Shown here: positions 1-7,868 of the stretch, one piece after another
Numbering within the stretch: position 1 is the first letter of the stretch
Layout: the number at the start of each line of letters is the position of its first letter
Source: Stramonita haemastoma
Taxonomy: Eukaryota; Mollusca; Gastropoda; Neogastropoda; Muricidae
Direction of reading: 5' to 3'
Assembly: GCA_030674155.1 (NCBI GenBank)
Contig: CM060317.1
Coordinates: 82,644,618-82,659,617, forward strand
Length of the DNA stretch: 15,000 nucleotides
Translations under genes and position numbers: made by a program
The notes under the pieces: generated by a model
Seen by the model: the letters and a program-made list of their open reading frames with translations, nothing else
What the model was told of the DNA's origin: nothing
The model's database searches: none

Positions 1-820
1 CACCTATACTGTGATAAGTATTATCAGAGGATTTGGCTGAGAAATGTGGATAGCATCAGAGACATCATGCCTGATCCAACGTTAGGAAGATTATTCACAA
101 AACCCTCTTGGATGGGGATGTTTGTGTTCAAAGGAGCAAATCTGATACATATGATGTAGCTTTTGTGCATAGTTTGCCAGATACGATAACAGGGTTTTAG
201 TGTTTCTCATAGGGTCAGATTTTGTTCTTATGTGGCAGAAAAGCAGATGCTAAGGAGGGTTTGTTGAAGTCTGATGACTATGGGACAAGATACGGACCTC
301 TGGATTCAGCTCTTACTTTTCTTGGTTCCCTGGTCATGCTAAATTTTTAGCCTGGAACAAATGGTGAAATCTCCATTGCTGTCCTTCATGCTTTTCATGC
401 TTTAGTTTCATATTAAAAATTACTTCTTGATTTTTTTCGTTCCTAGGCTAAATATCTAAAGCTTTGAGCTTCATTAATGATGATATTTTTTGCATATGCA
501 ACCGTTTTTGCCCACCATTAAGGTAGCTGCTTTCCGACTTCTGGAATCTATTGTTATAAGAACAGTTATTTTCACAACATGCACTGTATCTACAGTCCCA
601 CAGCCAGTGACATATGATTGATTAAAGGCCCTATCTACCCATCTACAAGGTGTATAGCAGTGCATTGCTGTTCTAGCAAAAAGAAAAGGGAGCCAGAAGT
701 ATGAAATAGAGGCATATTACTAGGTGCTCAAAACACGATAAGCACAGGGCAAGAAAAGGAGACAGACATTCATTACACTGGAAAGGGACAAGGAAGGGAA
801 GGAGGGAGGGAACAAGAGTA
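1..820. other. Unique AT-leaning sequence, no gene recognised
   Basis: No protein-coding exon, RNA gene or repeat family is recognised here on either strand. The short open frames are interrupted and encode compositionally random peptides. The right end (about 780-815) turns purine-rich with GGGA-type words. It could be intron or intergenic sequence; nothing decides between the two. Confidence 0.6.
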
Positions 821-879
821 AATGAAGCAACAACTAAACTAAATCTAAGAGCTCACCCAAAAGCCAAAAACAAGACCTG

Positions 880-1370
880 AAAAACAGAAGATGGAAGGAC
901 AGCGGCAGAAGCCAGGGGCTCATCGATTGCGGCCATCCAACTTGTGTGGCGCTGCTGCCACGTCTGGAGTGACGGGCCCTGTCTCTGACAGAAACAAGTC
1001 CCTGACCCTCATCAGCCACTCCCCCATCACCCCTCACCTCACCCCGCCAACCGCTTTCCGCCAGCTAATCGAAAAACGATTGATGTACAAAAATGAGCAC
1101 TAACCCCCTGACATCTGCCGCTAAATTCATAAATTGACCACTCTGCCAACGGATACCCCCAACACGGCCGTGGCCGAAATGAAAAAGCTGACTTGTGCCG
1201 CCATGACTGGCGGAAGGCAGGATCGTCTGACATCTGCAGCAAAGCGCGGGGCGGAAGAATACGTGTAATTTCACGCAAGGCGAAGGGTCAAGTTTAAATG
1301 AATCCCCCGTATGATGGCGGCTAGAGCTTTTCCTCGTCATAACTGACAAGTATCTAGCTTTTTGGGGGAG
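880..1370. promoter_or_regulatory. GC-rich motif-dense island, candidate cis-regulatory element 1
   Basis: Seen: base composition rises sharply against the AT-rich flanks, and the segment is free of simple repeats although they surround it. It holds a homeodomain-like TAATCG at 1066-1071 inside a short inverted repeat (AATCG, five A, CGATT, 1067-1081). A 17-bp imperfect direct repeat (CTGACATCTGC followed by MGCWAA) lies at 1108-1124 and 1227-1243. Two YY1/Pleiohomeotic-type words lie on opposite strands: GCCGCCAT at 1197-1204 and ATGGCGGC at 1314-1321. Open frames across it on both strands (for example 891-1103 plus, 1065-1349 minus) resemble no protein I know and probably reflect low stop-codon density in GC-rich DNA. 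Inference: a conserved non-coding element or enhancer. An unrecognised exon remains possible. Confidence 0.4.
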
Positions 1371-1587
1371 CGGGGCCGCGTGGGTAGGGGGGCAGGAAGA
1401 GGAGTCGGACAGGCGTGGCTGAGGAGGATGCAGGGGCCAGAGAGCCGTATCCGATTTAATTAAACAGCCATTTTCTCCCTGCCCTCTAATGGAAGTGACG
1501 TCTGCCTTTCACTTCATCTATATTGACTGTGTGTGATCAGGACAGGGTTTATTATGTATTTCATTCCTAGATTGATCGTCTGTTATG

Positions 1588-1700
1588 TATATATATATAT
1601 ATTATAAGAGAGAAGAGAGAGAGAGAAGAGAGATGAGTAGAAAGAGGAGAGGTGGTGGAGGAGATAGAGAGAGAGAGAATGAGAGAAGAGAGAGAGAGTA
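1588..1700. repeat. TA dinucleotide run followed by impure GA tract
   Basis: A short TA run (1588-1604) passes directly into about 95 bp of almost pure purine on the plus strand, a degraded GA repeat with GAAGA, GGA and GATA interruptions (1607-1699). A similar purine-rich G-run segment follows the neighbouring TG array at 1810-1833. Long mirror-symmetric purine tracts of this sort can form triplex (H-DNA) structures. Confidence 0.9.
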
Positions 1701-1729
1701 AAATAATGATAAAAACCGGTATCTTCATA

Positions 1730-1731
<2 letters not shown>

Positions 1732-1801
<70 letters not shown>
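1732..1801. repeat. Perfect TG microsatellite, about 35 units
   Basis: An uninterrupted TG run of about 70 bp is followed by GGTGTGTATA. Open frames through it on both strands are only Cys-Val or Thr-His dipeptide translations of the repeat and are not genes. A perfect run of this length is expected to be highly polymorphic. Confidence 0.97.
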
Positions 1802-1802
<1 letters not shown>

Positions 1803-1833
1803 TGTGTATAAAGAGGAGAGGGGGGAGGGAGGA

Positions 1834-2343
1834 GTGACTAAGTTCGTTTTTTGTTGTTGTTTTGTTTTTGACTGAACAGACTAGAAATACAAGCAATTAC
1901 AATAGAAAATCGTTACAGCACACGCATCTCAAAGAATAACGTTTCATATCCAAATTTTCAAAGCTTTAAGATTGTCAGTTTTGCTTTCTAATGTGTGAGA
2001 CACAAGAAGACATCGTGCAAATAATCAACGAAAGGAACACAAAAAAACTATCATGTTATTAAATGTCAAATTCTCCCGAAACAACAATCATAAAATAAAA
2101 TAAAACACATAGCAAACAGTTATGACACATTGACATGGAAACCTTTCCTCTGAAGCACCCTCTTCTCTGATTCATCAAAACTGGCTGAGAACAGAATCGT
2201 TTTTTGCTTACTGTTTTAAAGATATTGTGCCATAACAGGCGAAAGCCAAGTCGAATCAATGCTGTAAAAAACAACGAACACAACAACAGACCTGGCTAAT
2301 CAACAAAGGAAAATAATATTATGTCTTCATACATTTCTCATCA
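1834..2343. other. AT-rich unique sequence
   Basis: No gene is recognised. The segment just before 2344 (about 2280-2343), read on the minus strand, directly follows the LINE stop codon. It starts with three TGA/GATG-type trinucleotides, so it probably includes the short simple tail and 3' flank of that retrotransposon. Confidence 0.55.
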
Positions 2344-2905
2344 TCATGGCTTGGCTTCGCGAACGAAGATTAAGGGCACTGTCCACGTTGTCGCTCGCTG
2401 GTGGATGTTCAGTCCAATGCGTGACAAACAAACCCGGCCGCAGCGCTGCAGGAGAAGTCGATTCTGGGGTTGATGTAGAGGGGACGCGTTCTTCCTCCTA
2501 TTTCGCCTCTCTCAAGGGCCGCTCTGCGATTGTCCTCAAAGGATGAGACCGACTGATGCACAGGTGTCGCAGGCCTGCGTCAGCAGCAAGGACTGACCAT
2601 GGTTATGGTCTATGAGGCAGGCTGACAGAGATTCTTCAGAGAGTCTTTAAATCTCTTCTTTGGTGCGCCTCTGTAGCGGTGTCCGGTGGAAAGTTCACCG
2701 TAGAGAACCATCTCGGTAGGCGATGGTCCTCCATTCTAGAGACATGCCCTGCCCAGCGTAGCTGCGTTTCAGCAACATGGCCTCAATGCTGGTGATCCCT
2801 GCTTGCTCCAGCACCTCAGCATTCGTGGTGAAGTCGCTCAGTGGATGTCGAGGATGGAGCGGAGAACAGCGTTGGTGGAAGCGTTCCAGAATCTACGTGT
2901 CAGTT
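2344..2905 (-). mobile_element. Broken LINE 3' end: reverse-transcriptase C-terminus (non-LTR retrotransposon)
   Basis: On the minus strand, pieces of the conserved C-terminal region of an animal non-LTR endonuclease/reverse transcriptase appear in the right order but in different frames. ERFHQRC (2886-2866) and NAEVLEQAGITSIEAMLL share one frame. LRWAGHVSRMEDHRLPR (2761-2711) is in a second, and VLYGELSTGHRYRGAP then KKRFKDSLKNL (2708-2628) in a third. After several stops come SVSSFEDNRRAAL and the terminal zinc-knuckle-like CGRVCLSRIGLNIHQRA (2442-2392), then FVREAKP and a TGA stop at 2346-2344. Frame changes near 2760, 2710 and 2450, plus internal stops, make it a dead 5'-truncated copy. 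Only the extreme C-terminus of the usual ORF2 remains; the endonuclease and the catalytic RT motifs are absent. The clade (RTE-, Jockey- or CR1-like) cannot be fixed from this piece. Confidence 0.88.
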
Positions 2906-3227
2906 AAACGCTCTAAAAGCAACAACAGCAAACAAACAAATAAAAAACATCAGTTCCGACTCCATTCTCCCGAAGGTTCTTCAGATGAGACTGGAAGCGG
3001 AGGTCCTGTGTGCGAACGCACGCAGAACATCTTGCATACAAATTAATATTAAAACCTGTTCTGCCTTTTAGAAGAGAAGACCATTGCGTGCAAGTGGAAA
3101 CAGGTGACATTTGTAAAACCGCAAGCACACAGTAGAGACTGGATGTAAGACAAAAAAGAACATATGAGTGCTTATTCATTATTCTTGAAATAAAAGAATT
3201 GAAAATGAAAACACTGACTTTTTTTTC
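2906..3227. other. Unique sequence between LINE remnant and CA repeat
   Basis: No further LINE motif is recognised upstream (on the minus strand) of the ERFHQRC motif, so the 5' truncation point is probably near 2905. An AAC-rich patch occurs at 2919-2950. Nothing else is recognised. Confidence 0.5.
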
Positions 3228-3308
3228 AAAAACACACACACGGCTCCCCCGCGCGCGCACACACACCACACACACACACACACACACACGCACGCACGCA
3301 CACGCACG

Positions 3309-3340
<32 letters not shown>

Positions 3341-3418
3341 CACCACCACCACCACCACCACACAACCAACAACAACAACAACAACAACAACAACACATTA
3401 ACAATAACAAAACACACA
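3228..3418. repeat. Compound CA / CG-CA / CAC / AAC microsatellite
   Basis: Successive blocks: short CA; an alternating purine-pyrimidine block with CGCGCGCG and CA runs, CGCA tetranucleotides and CACGAC interruptions (about 3229-3340); CAC trinucleotides (about 3340-3362); then AAC trinucleotides (about 3366-3394) and an impure A/C-rich tail. Each block differs from the next by a single expandable change, which suggests serial slippage from one CA seed. Long open frames on both strands here (such as 2913-3464 minus) are repeat artefacts. Confidence 0.95.
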
Positions 3419-3654
3419 TTTTAATAGAGAGGATGGTCGAAAAATATTTAGTTTGTTTGAACAAGCCCAGGGCGGCTACAGCCTGATCAGTGGATCGTTA
3501 GGCTGAGGGCTGTGTGATGCAGGGACAATGACTCTTGGCCATTAAGGACCTAATGTGCTCGTCAAGGCAGGGGCATGGATGGAAGCTGGACTTCATTGCA
3601 GCATCACTACATCTTGAAGACATCTTCATGGACCATTTCACCATTTGACTCCTT
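3419..3654. other. Unique spacer
   Basis: Mixed-composition sequence separates two compound microsatellites. No coding, RNA or repeat signature is recognised. Confidence 0.5.
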
Positions 3655-3773
3655 CCTCTCTCAGTCTCTCTGTCTCTGTCTCTCTGTCTCTGTTTTCTCT
3701 GTCTCTGTCTCTGGTCTGTCTGTCTTCTCTCTTTTCTCTCTCTGTCTCTCTCTGTCTCTCTGTCTGTCCTGTC

Positions 3774-3806
<33 letters not shown>

Positions 3807-3837
3807 TGTTGTCTCTCTTCTTTTCTTCTTCTCTTCT

Positions 3838-3904
<67 letters not shown>
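3655..3904. repeat. Compound pyrimidine repeat: CT/TCTG mixture, TCTG run, then pure CT
   Basis: About 250 bp of nearly pure pyrimidine on the plus strand. An irregular CTCTGTCTCTG mixture leads into a clean TCTG tetranucleotide run (about 3776-3806), then a short TTGTTG break and CTT-rich transition, then an uninterrupted CT run (about 3837-3904). Ser-Leu or Arg-Glu low-complexity frames across it are not genes. Confidence 0.96.
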
Positions 3905-3907
<3 letters not shown>

Positions 3908-4289
3908 GCCACCATGATCCCTGCCCAGTCAACCTCGCTTATTCACCCATCATGTCAGAGTTTAAATTAAATGAATGAATTTATTGTCGTCTGTTTGTTT
4001 TTAGACCGAATTTTCTGGGTGGTTTTCATTTTCAGTCGACTGCCCTCCTCCTCAGTTTCAACGTATTAATGGGATGGAATGAGACGAACCGTTATCATCC
4101 GACTGGACTGGGATTTTATACAGTGGCTTCTCATTTTCTCATTATACTCTTGTAGGTTTATTTCATGTTTGTGCGTTTCATAAAGAGAAACGTGAATAAA
4201 TGTTCCATTTGCAACCAACTGTTAGTGTTTAGCAAACGATTAATGTGAAGTCTGTCACTGTATTTGTTCAAATTGGATATTGTAGGTTG
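3905..4289. other. Unique AT-rich sequence upstream of LINE fragment
   Basis: No gene is recognised. A short AATGAATG run occurs at about 3968-3980. The right part directly abuts the recognisable LINE coding end at 4290; no earlier reverse-transcriptase motif is visible, so the 5' truncation of that element lies at or shortly before 4290. Confidence 0.5.
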
Positions 4290-4486
4290 TTGAAGACAAC
4301 ACTGCAAGACACTGTCGAGGGAAGAAAAAGAGGCAGACCAAGGAGGAGATGGTAGGACAACATCACGAATGGACAGGCCTAGAACTCAACAAAACTTTGA
4401 GAAGGCAGAACAGAAGAAAATGGAGGGAACTGTTGTCACTCTTCATGGATGCCCCACGTTCGCCAGACTACGGGATAGATAGATAG
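4290..4486 (+). mobile_element. LINE 3'-end fragment with C-terminal RT tail, running into GATA repeats
   Basis: The plus-strand translation shows the C-terminal tail typical of a second non-LTR retrotransposon family. KTTLQDTVEGRKRGRPRRRW comes first (about 4293-4352), followed by an in-frame TAG at 4353-4355 and DNIT. After a frameshift come WTGLEL (from 4370), RQNRRKWRELL and SPDYGIDR, with a TAG stop at 4484-4486. The RKRGRP..RW.DNI..WTG pattern is the recognisable family signature. It is a different family from the minus-strand LINE at 2344-2905, whose tail motifs do not match. The final codons lie inside the GATA array, so coding end and microsatellite are continuous. It is a short, 5'-truncated, inactivated copy; clade not resolved. 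Confidence 0.82.
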
Positions 4487-4516
4487 ATAGATAATAGATA
4501 GAATAGATAGATAGAT

Positions 4517-4547
<31 letters not shown>

Positions 4548-4597
4548 GGATGGGTGATGGATTGATGGATGATGGATGGATGGATGGATGGATGATG

Positions 4598-4671
<74 letters not shown>
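4474..4671. repeat. GATA tetranucleotide array with central GATG block
   Basis: About 200 bp: GATA units with slippage breaks (4474-4547), an interior GATG/GATGGAT block (about 4547-4597), then a clean GATA run to 4671. It starts exactly at the 3' coding end of the LINE fragment, so it is best read as that element's expanded simple-sequence tail. The reverse-strand Leu-Ser-Ile-Tyr frames are repeat artefacts. Confidence 0.96.
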
Positions 4672-4724
4672 CAACGCCACTTCAATGACCGCTTGTAATT
4701 GGAGAGATTTTTTACACGATATGC

Positions 4725-4772
4725 ATTCATCCATCCATCCATTAATTAATTAATTCATTCATTTATTATCCA
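4725..4772. repeat. Short CCAT / TTAA / CATT tetranucleotide patch
   Basis: Three different tetranucleotide runs abut: CATC/CCAT units, then TTAA units, then CATT/TTAT. It lies about 50 bp beyond the GATA array. CCAT is the complement of the GATG unit seen inside that array. Confidence 0.8.
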
Positions 4773-4888
4773 TGTGTTAATTAGGAACAATTACGATTTA
4801 TCGTTAAAGATGCTGCTGCTGCAAAAAAAGTTTGCTACACATGATGCAACTCCTCATAACCAGCTACGAAAGATAACATTTCAGACCG

Positions 4889-4891
<3 letters not shown>

Positions 4892-4957
<66 letters not shown>
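4892..4957. repeat. Pure CT microsatellite, about 33 units
   Basis: Uninterrupted TC/CT run of about 66 bp with pyrimidines on the plus strand, between ordinary unique sequences. Confidence 0.97.
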
Positions 4958-4960
<3 letters not shown>

Positions 4961-4989
4961 TTCCCATAAAAAAGAAGATGCTAGGCTAG

Positions 4990-5200
4990 CTGCTGGAGGG
5001 AGGGAGGGGCGGAGAGACCACACTGGGAGGGGAATCCCGGAAGTGCTAACCCCCCTGTAAGCAGAATGCCTATGTGGTCTGTGTGCAGCCACGGCAGAGA
5101 GGGGAGGAGAGAGGGGGGGGGGGAGGGGGTGTCTCTGTAGGCACATGTGAAGAAAAAAATAAGTGGGGGGGCTGGGTGGGCTCTGTGTGTGTTGTAGTGG
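4990..5200. other. G-rich segment with potential G-quadruplex motifs
   Basis: The plus strand holds GGAGGGAGGGAGGGG near 4994, an eleven-G run at 5113-5123 followed by A and GGGGG, and GGGGGG/GGGTGGG at 5165-5180. Four closely spaced G-runs meet the usual G-quadruplex rule. No gene is recognised. Confidence 0.6.
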
Positions 5201-5205
5201 TGTTT

Positions 5206-5207
<2 letters not shown>

Positions 5208-5261
<54 letters not shown>

Positions 5262-5276
5262 TGTGTGGCGTGTGTG

Positions 5277-5354
<78 letters not shown>
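5208..5354. repeat. Interrupted TG microsatellite
   Basis: About 147 bp of GT units in two long clean blocks separated by a degraded centre (about 5252-5280: GGTGTG, GGCGTG, GTTGTG). The interrupted centre and clean ends suggest two phases of expansion. Thr-His and Cys-Val frames are artefacts. Confidence 0.97.
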
Positions 5355-5355
<1 letters not shown>

Positions 5356-5389
5356 GCAAGGAGAGAAAGGCTGGGCCAGGTCTAATTGT

Positions 5390-5800
5390 CTGTAACTGAT
5401 GTCTGCAGCAGCCTAGCAGAGACATCAGGCTACAACCACTTCATCCTGCCTGGCGACATCACAAGGCAGCGCCAATAAAACCTTCCGTTGGGGCGATAAC
5501 CGCTGGCCATAAACCCACTGACGACACTCACCTCTCTTCGCTAATTGGCTACCCCTATTAGCCCCTAGTCGCTTCACTAACCCCCCCCCCCCTTGCTCCC
5601 CCACACAGCCCACGGACCTAAAAGTCGGCGGCGTCGCGGCAGTCAAACAGCCTGGCGTTTTTTCGGCTTCATTTGGCTCTGTTGCCCCGGCAAGTCTGGA
5701 ATGGCCTGTCCGTGCCTTGCCTGGGCTGGGAGCCAGGCCGGAGACTAATTTAGTGGCCAGATTGTCCAAATCATGTCTTGTCGTGCGCGTGATTCTGGCC
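5390..5800. promoter_or_regulatory. Motif-dense island, candidate cis-regulatory element 2
   Basis: Mixed-to-GC-rich, almost repeat-free DNA between a TG array and a CT-rich patch. Visible sites: GCCAATAAAACC at 5471-5482 (posterior Hox/Cdx-like CAATAAA), CCATAAACC near 5508, CTAATTGG at 5541-5548 (homeodomain), CTATTAG near 5555 and ACTAATTTAG at 5744-5753 (homeodomain). A run of twelve C begins at about 5581. The minus-strand open frame at 5425-5769 (114 codons) has no recognisable domain. Inference: enhancer or other conserved non-coding DNA. An unrecognised exon on the minus strand is the alternative. Confidence 0.4.
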
Positions 5801-5934
5801 TTCTGTGGCGGAGGCTAGTGAACAATTCTGTCTGCTTCTTTAACTTCTAATCGCGGGGGCAAGCTGTTTTGCAAGCTGAAAGTCGCTTTTTTTCTCTCTC
5901 TCTCTGTCTCTCTTTACTTCTTTCTTTTTAGAGT

Positions 5935-6210
5935 AAGTTCCCAACGAGGTCGCCTTTCGCAAGACACGTTTTGTGAGGCGATGATGACCATTTTGAGCCC
6001 CGTTTTAAGGGCCGCTGCCTTGTACGTTTCTGCATGCCCCGCTTCGTAAGCAATTCGCTTTCGTATCAGGAGCTGGCACACATGGTGTTATGCGAACCAT
6101 TTGCCGTACATTTGGGGTCTTCCTGCCGCTGCCAGAGCAGCAGTGAGGTAATTGCCAGCAATTACTGGAGTGTTCAATCTTCACGGCACGCCTGACACTG
6201 TCCATGTAGC
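5935..6210. promoter_or_regulatory. Candidate cis-regulatory element 3
   Basis: A second repeat-free island directly after element 2, separated only by a T/CT-rich patch at about 5885-5930. Its most striking content is the palindromic homeodomain pair at 6148-6165. It also has GCAATTCG near 6050, ACACATGGTG near 6079 and TTATGCGAA near 6089. No coding signature was found on either strand. Elements 2 and 3 could be one element split by the pyrimidine insertion. Confidence 0.4.
6148..6165. promoter_or_regulatory. Palindromic homeodomain double site
   Basis: GTAATTGCCAGCAATTAC is a perfect inverted repeat with 7-bp arms and a 4-bp spacer. Each arm carries the TAATTG core bound by many Antp-, Msx-, Engrailed- and Nkx-type homeodomains. 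An overlapping 14-bp palindrome, CCAGCAATTACTGG, shares the right arm (6155-6168). The arrangement suits a homeodomain dimer. The same extended word, (G/T)TAATTGCC, recurs at 9749-9758 and 9944-9952. Confidence 0.45.
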
Positions 6211-6330
6211 GAGATGTTGCCCTATCTGTTCACATTACACTGCACGGTAGCCCCACTTTTCCAATGGAACCTGCCATTTCTGCCAGCAAAACCTAGCTTG
6301 TCATTTCAGGGAAGAAGGTGGTGGGAGGTC

Positions 6331-6480
<150 letters not shown>

Positions 6481-6909
6481 TTCGTAATGCCCGCACAAGG
6501 GTGTGTATATGTGCTGAAAGTTTTAGAAGGAAAACAGATCGATAACCCCTTATTACATAGATGGTCTGCAATGCTGGAAAGCAGCCGAATAGCGCATCAT
6601 CATAAAACCAGCTTCTTTGAAAGCGGTGCGGCCATGTGTATGTTTATTACCGCAGCATCTTGCACACGCCTTCTGTTTTACATAACGCCTGTTTCGTCTC
6701 CCAAAATAAACAGATAATTCAATCTATACACGTGAAGCTATTTACATATTTTGTGCTTTAGATGTAATATTCTTTACTCCCAGTCTCTCTTGTGCTTCCT
6801 ACGGTGTTCAGCTTCATGAAGTCACATTTCTGCGATGGAGAATGAAAGTTCCAATCCCTCCATAAAAATATAGACTATATTTGTGACTTAGTTCTTAGAT
6901 ATAACTATT
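6481..6909. other. Unique AT-rich sequence
   Basis: No gene, RNA or repeat family is recognised. AT content rises toward the minisatellite that begins at about 6910. Confidence 0.5.
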
Positions 6910-7452
6910 AAAAGGAACGCTTCTTATCATTAAAACTAACACTACGCGTAAAAGGAACACTTCTTATTAACTGAAAGGAACTCTTGATATCACTTGAATG
7001 GAATTCTTTATATCAATTGAAAGGAACACTTCAAAAAAAAACGGAAACACTTCTTATCAACTGAACGGAACACTTCAAGTAAAAGGAACACTTCTGAGCA
7101 ATTAGAGGAACACTTCTTAGCAATTAAAGGAACCCTTCTTAGTAATTAAAGGAATACTTCAAAGCAATTAAAGGGACCTTTCTTAGCACTTAAAGGGACA
7201 CTTCTTATCAATAACTGAATAAGGAACACTTCTTAGCAATTAAAGGAACACTTCATAGCAATTAAAGGAACACTCAAGCATTAAAGGGACACTCTATCAA
7301 TTAAAAGGAACACTTCTTAGCAATTAAAGGGACACTTCTTACAATTAAAAGGAACACTTCTTAGCAGATTAAAGGGACACTTCTTAGCAATTAAAGGGAA
7401 AAAACATTCATTAGCATTAAAGGAACACTTCTCCCCAATTAAAAGGAACACA
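6910..7452. repeat. Minisatellite: about 24 units of 22 bp
   Basis: By eye the consensus unit begins AAAGGAACACTTC and ends TTAGCAATT, 22 bp in all. About 24 units are recognisable by their GGAAC or GGGAC core. Units at the left end (about 6910-7080) diverge and carry TTATCAACTG instead of TTAGCAATT; central units are the most uniform; the right end decays into AAAGGAACACATAAAATG. Units vary from about 19 to 28 bp by small indels, and several have A-run expansions (7031-7041, 7396-7404). The minus-strand frame 7317-7502 contains degenerate Cys-Pro-Phe-Asn repeats that follow from the array. Because 22 is not a multiple of three and unit lengths vary, coding use is unlikely. Confidence 0.95.
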
Positions 7453-7769
7453 TAAAATGTAAATTTGGCAACCTGGTAACTGAATCGAAGGGCAAACCCC
7501 AAAACAGCTTTATTAATTATTTGATTGATTTGTGGTTCTGTTATTTATCCTCCTCTAATGGTAATCTTTACTTTTCCATTCCTAAAAATATTTTACAAGT
7601 AATTACAGTCTAGTCAGTATGAAAAAGGAACAAACACAGAGATAATCTATGCTTATCTAGTGTATTGAAAAGAAAAAAGAATGTCCCAAACATTTAACCA
7701 GCTTTTGCAGGTTTCTTCACAACAGAAATACAAGGTGTGATTATGGACATAGAAAATTTTTGTGTCCAT
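7453..7769. other. AT-rich unique sequence
   Basis: Nothing recognisable lies between the minisatellite and the SINE pair. The last 40 bp may already be very degraded SINE sequence in minus orientation, but the match fades near 7776. Confidence 0.5.
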
Positions 7770-7775
7770 CTTAAG

Positions 7776-7868
7776 GGTTACTCATCTAACTGGTAACCAC
7801 GCTTGATGATGCTTAACTTTGACTTGGGGAAAGCGAGCGCTCTAACCATTTAGCTATTCCGCCCCCAA
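7776..7868 (-). mobile_element. SINE head fragment, minus orientation: tRNA 5' half joined to 5S rRNA-like segment
   Basis: On the minus strand the sequence begins with a tRNA-like GGGCGGAATAGC (box A TAGCTAAATGG at 7856-7846) and continues with GTTAGAGCGCTCGCTTTCC. It then passes into AGTTAAGCATCATCAAGCG and TGGTTACCAG, followed by TTAGATGAGTAACC. That second part follows the 5S rRNA internal control region closely. The same order is seen in the full copy at 8401-8710. This piece stops after the 5S-like part, is opposite in orientation to the SINE body that begins at its own 5' edge, and has no tail of its own. Confidence 0.8.

Noticed and set aside
1607..1833. Polycomb/GAGA-factor element from GA repeats alone
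   Set aside because: GA microsatellites are common in such genomes and GAGA factor is characterised in arthropods; without other sites the repeat itself is not evidence of function.
2913..3464. 183-codon minus-strand open frame
   Set aside because: Its centre is a Cys/Val/Gly-rich translation of CA, CAC and AAC repeats; the ends show no domain. Lack of stops comes from the repeat.
4443..4742. Minus-strand Leu-Ser-Ile-Tyr repeat frames over the GATA array
   Set aside because: They are pure translations of the GATA/GATG microsatellite on the opposite strand from the LINE fragment.
5425..5769. 114-codon minus-strand open frame
   Set aside because: No recognisable domain; it spans a 12-C run whose length may be wrong, and covers a motif-rich island better read as non-coding.
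6910..7452. CRISPR-like regularly spaced repeats
   Set aside because: Units are directly contiguous with no unique spacers, the repeat drifts along its length, and the surroundings are eukaryotic.
7317..7502. Minus-strand Cys-Pro-Phe-Asn repeat protein
   Set aside because: It is a translation of the 22-bp minisatellite; unit length is not a multiple of three and units carry indels, so the repeat frame is not maintained.
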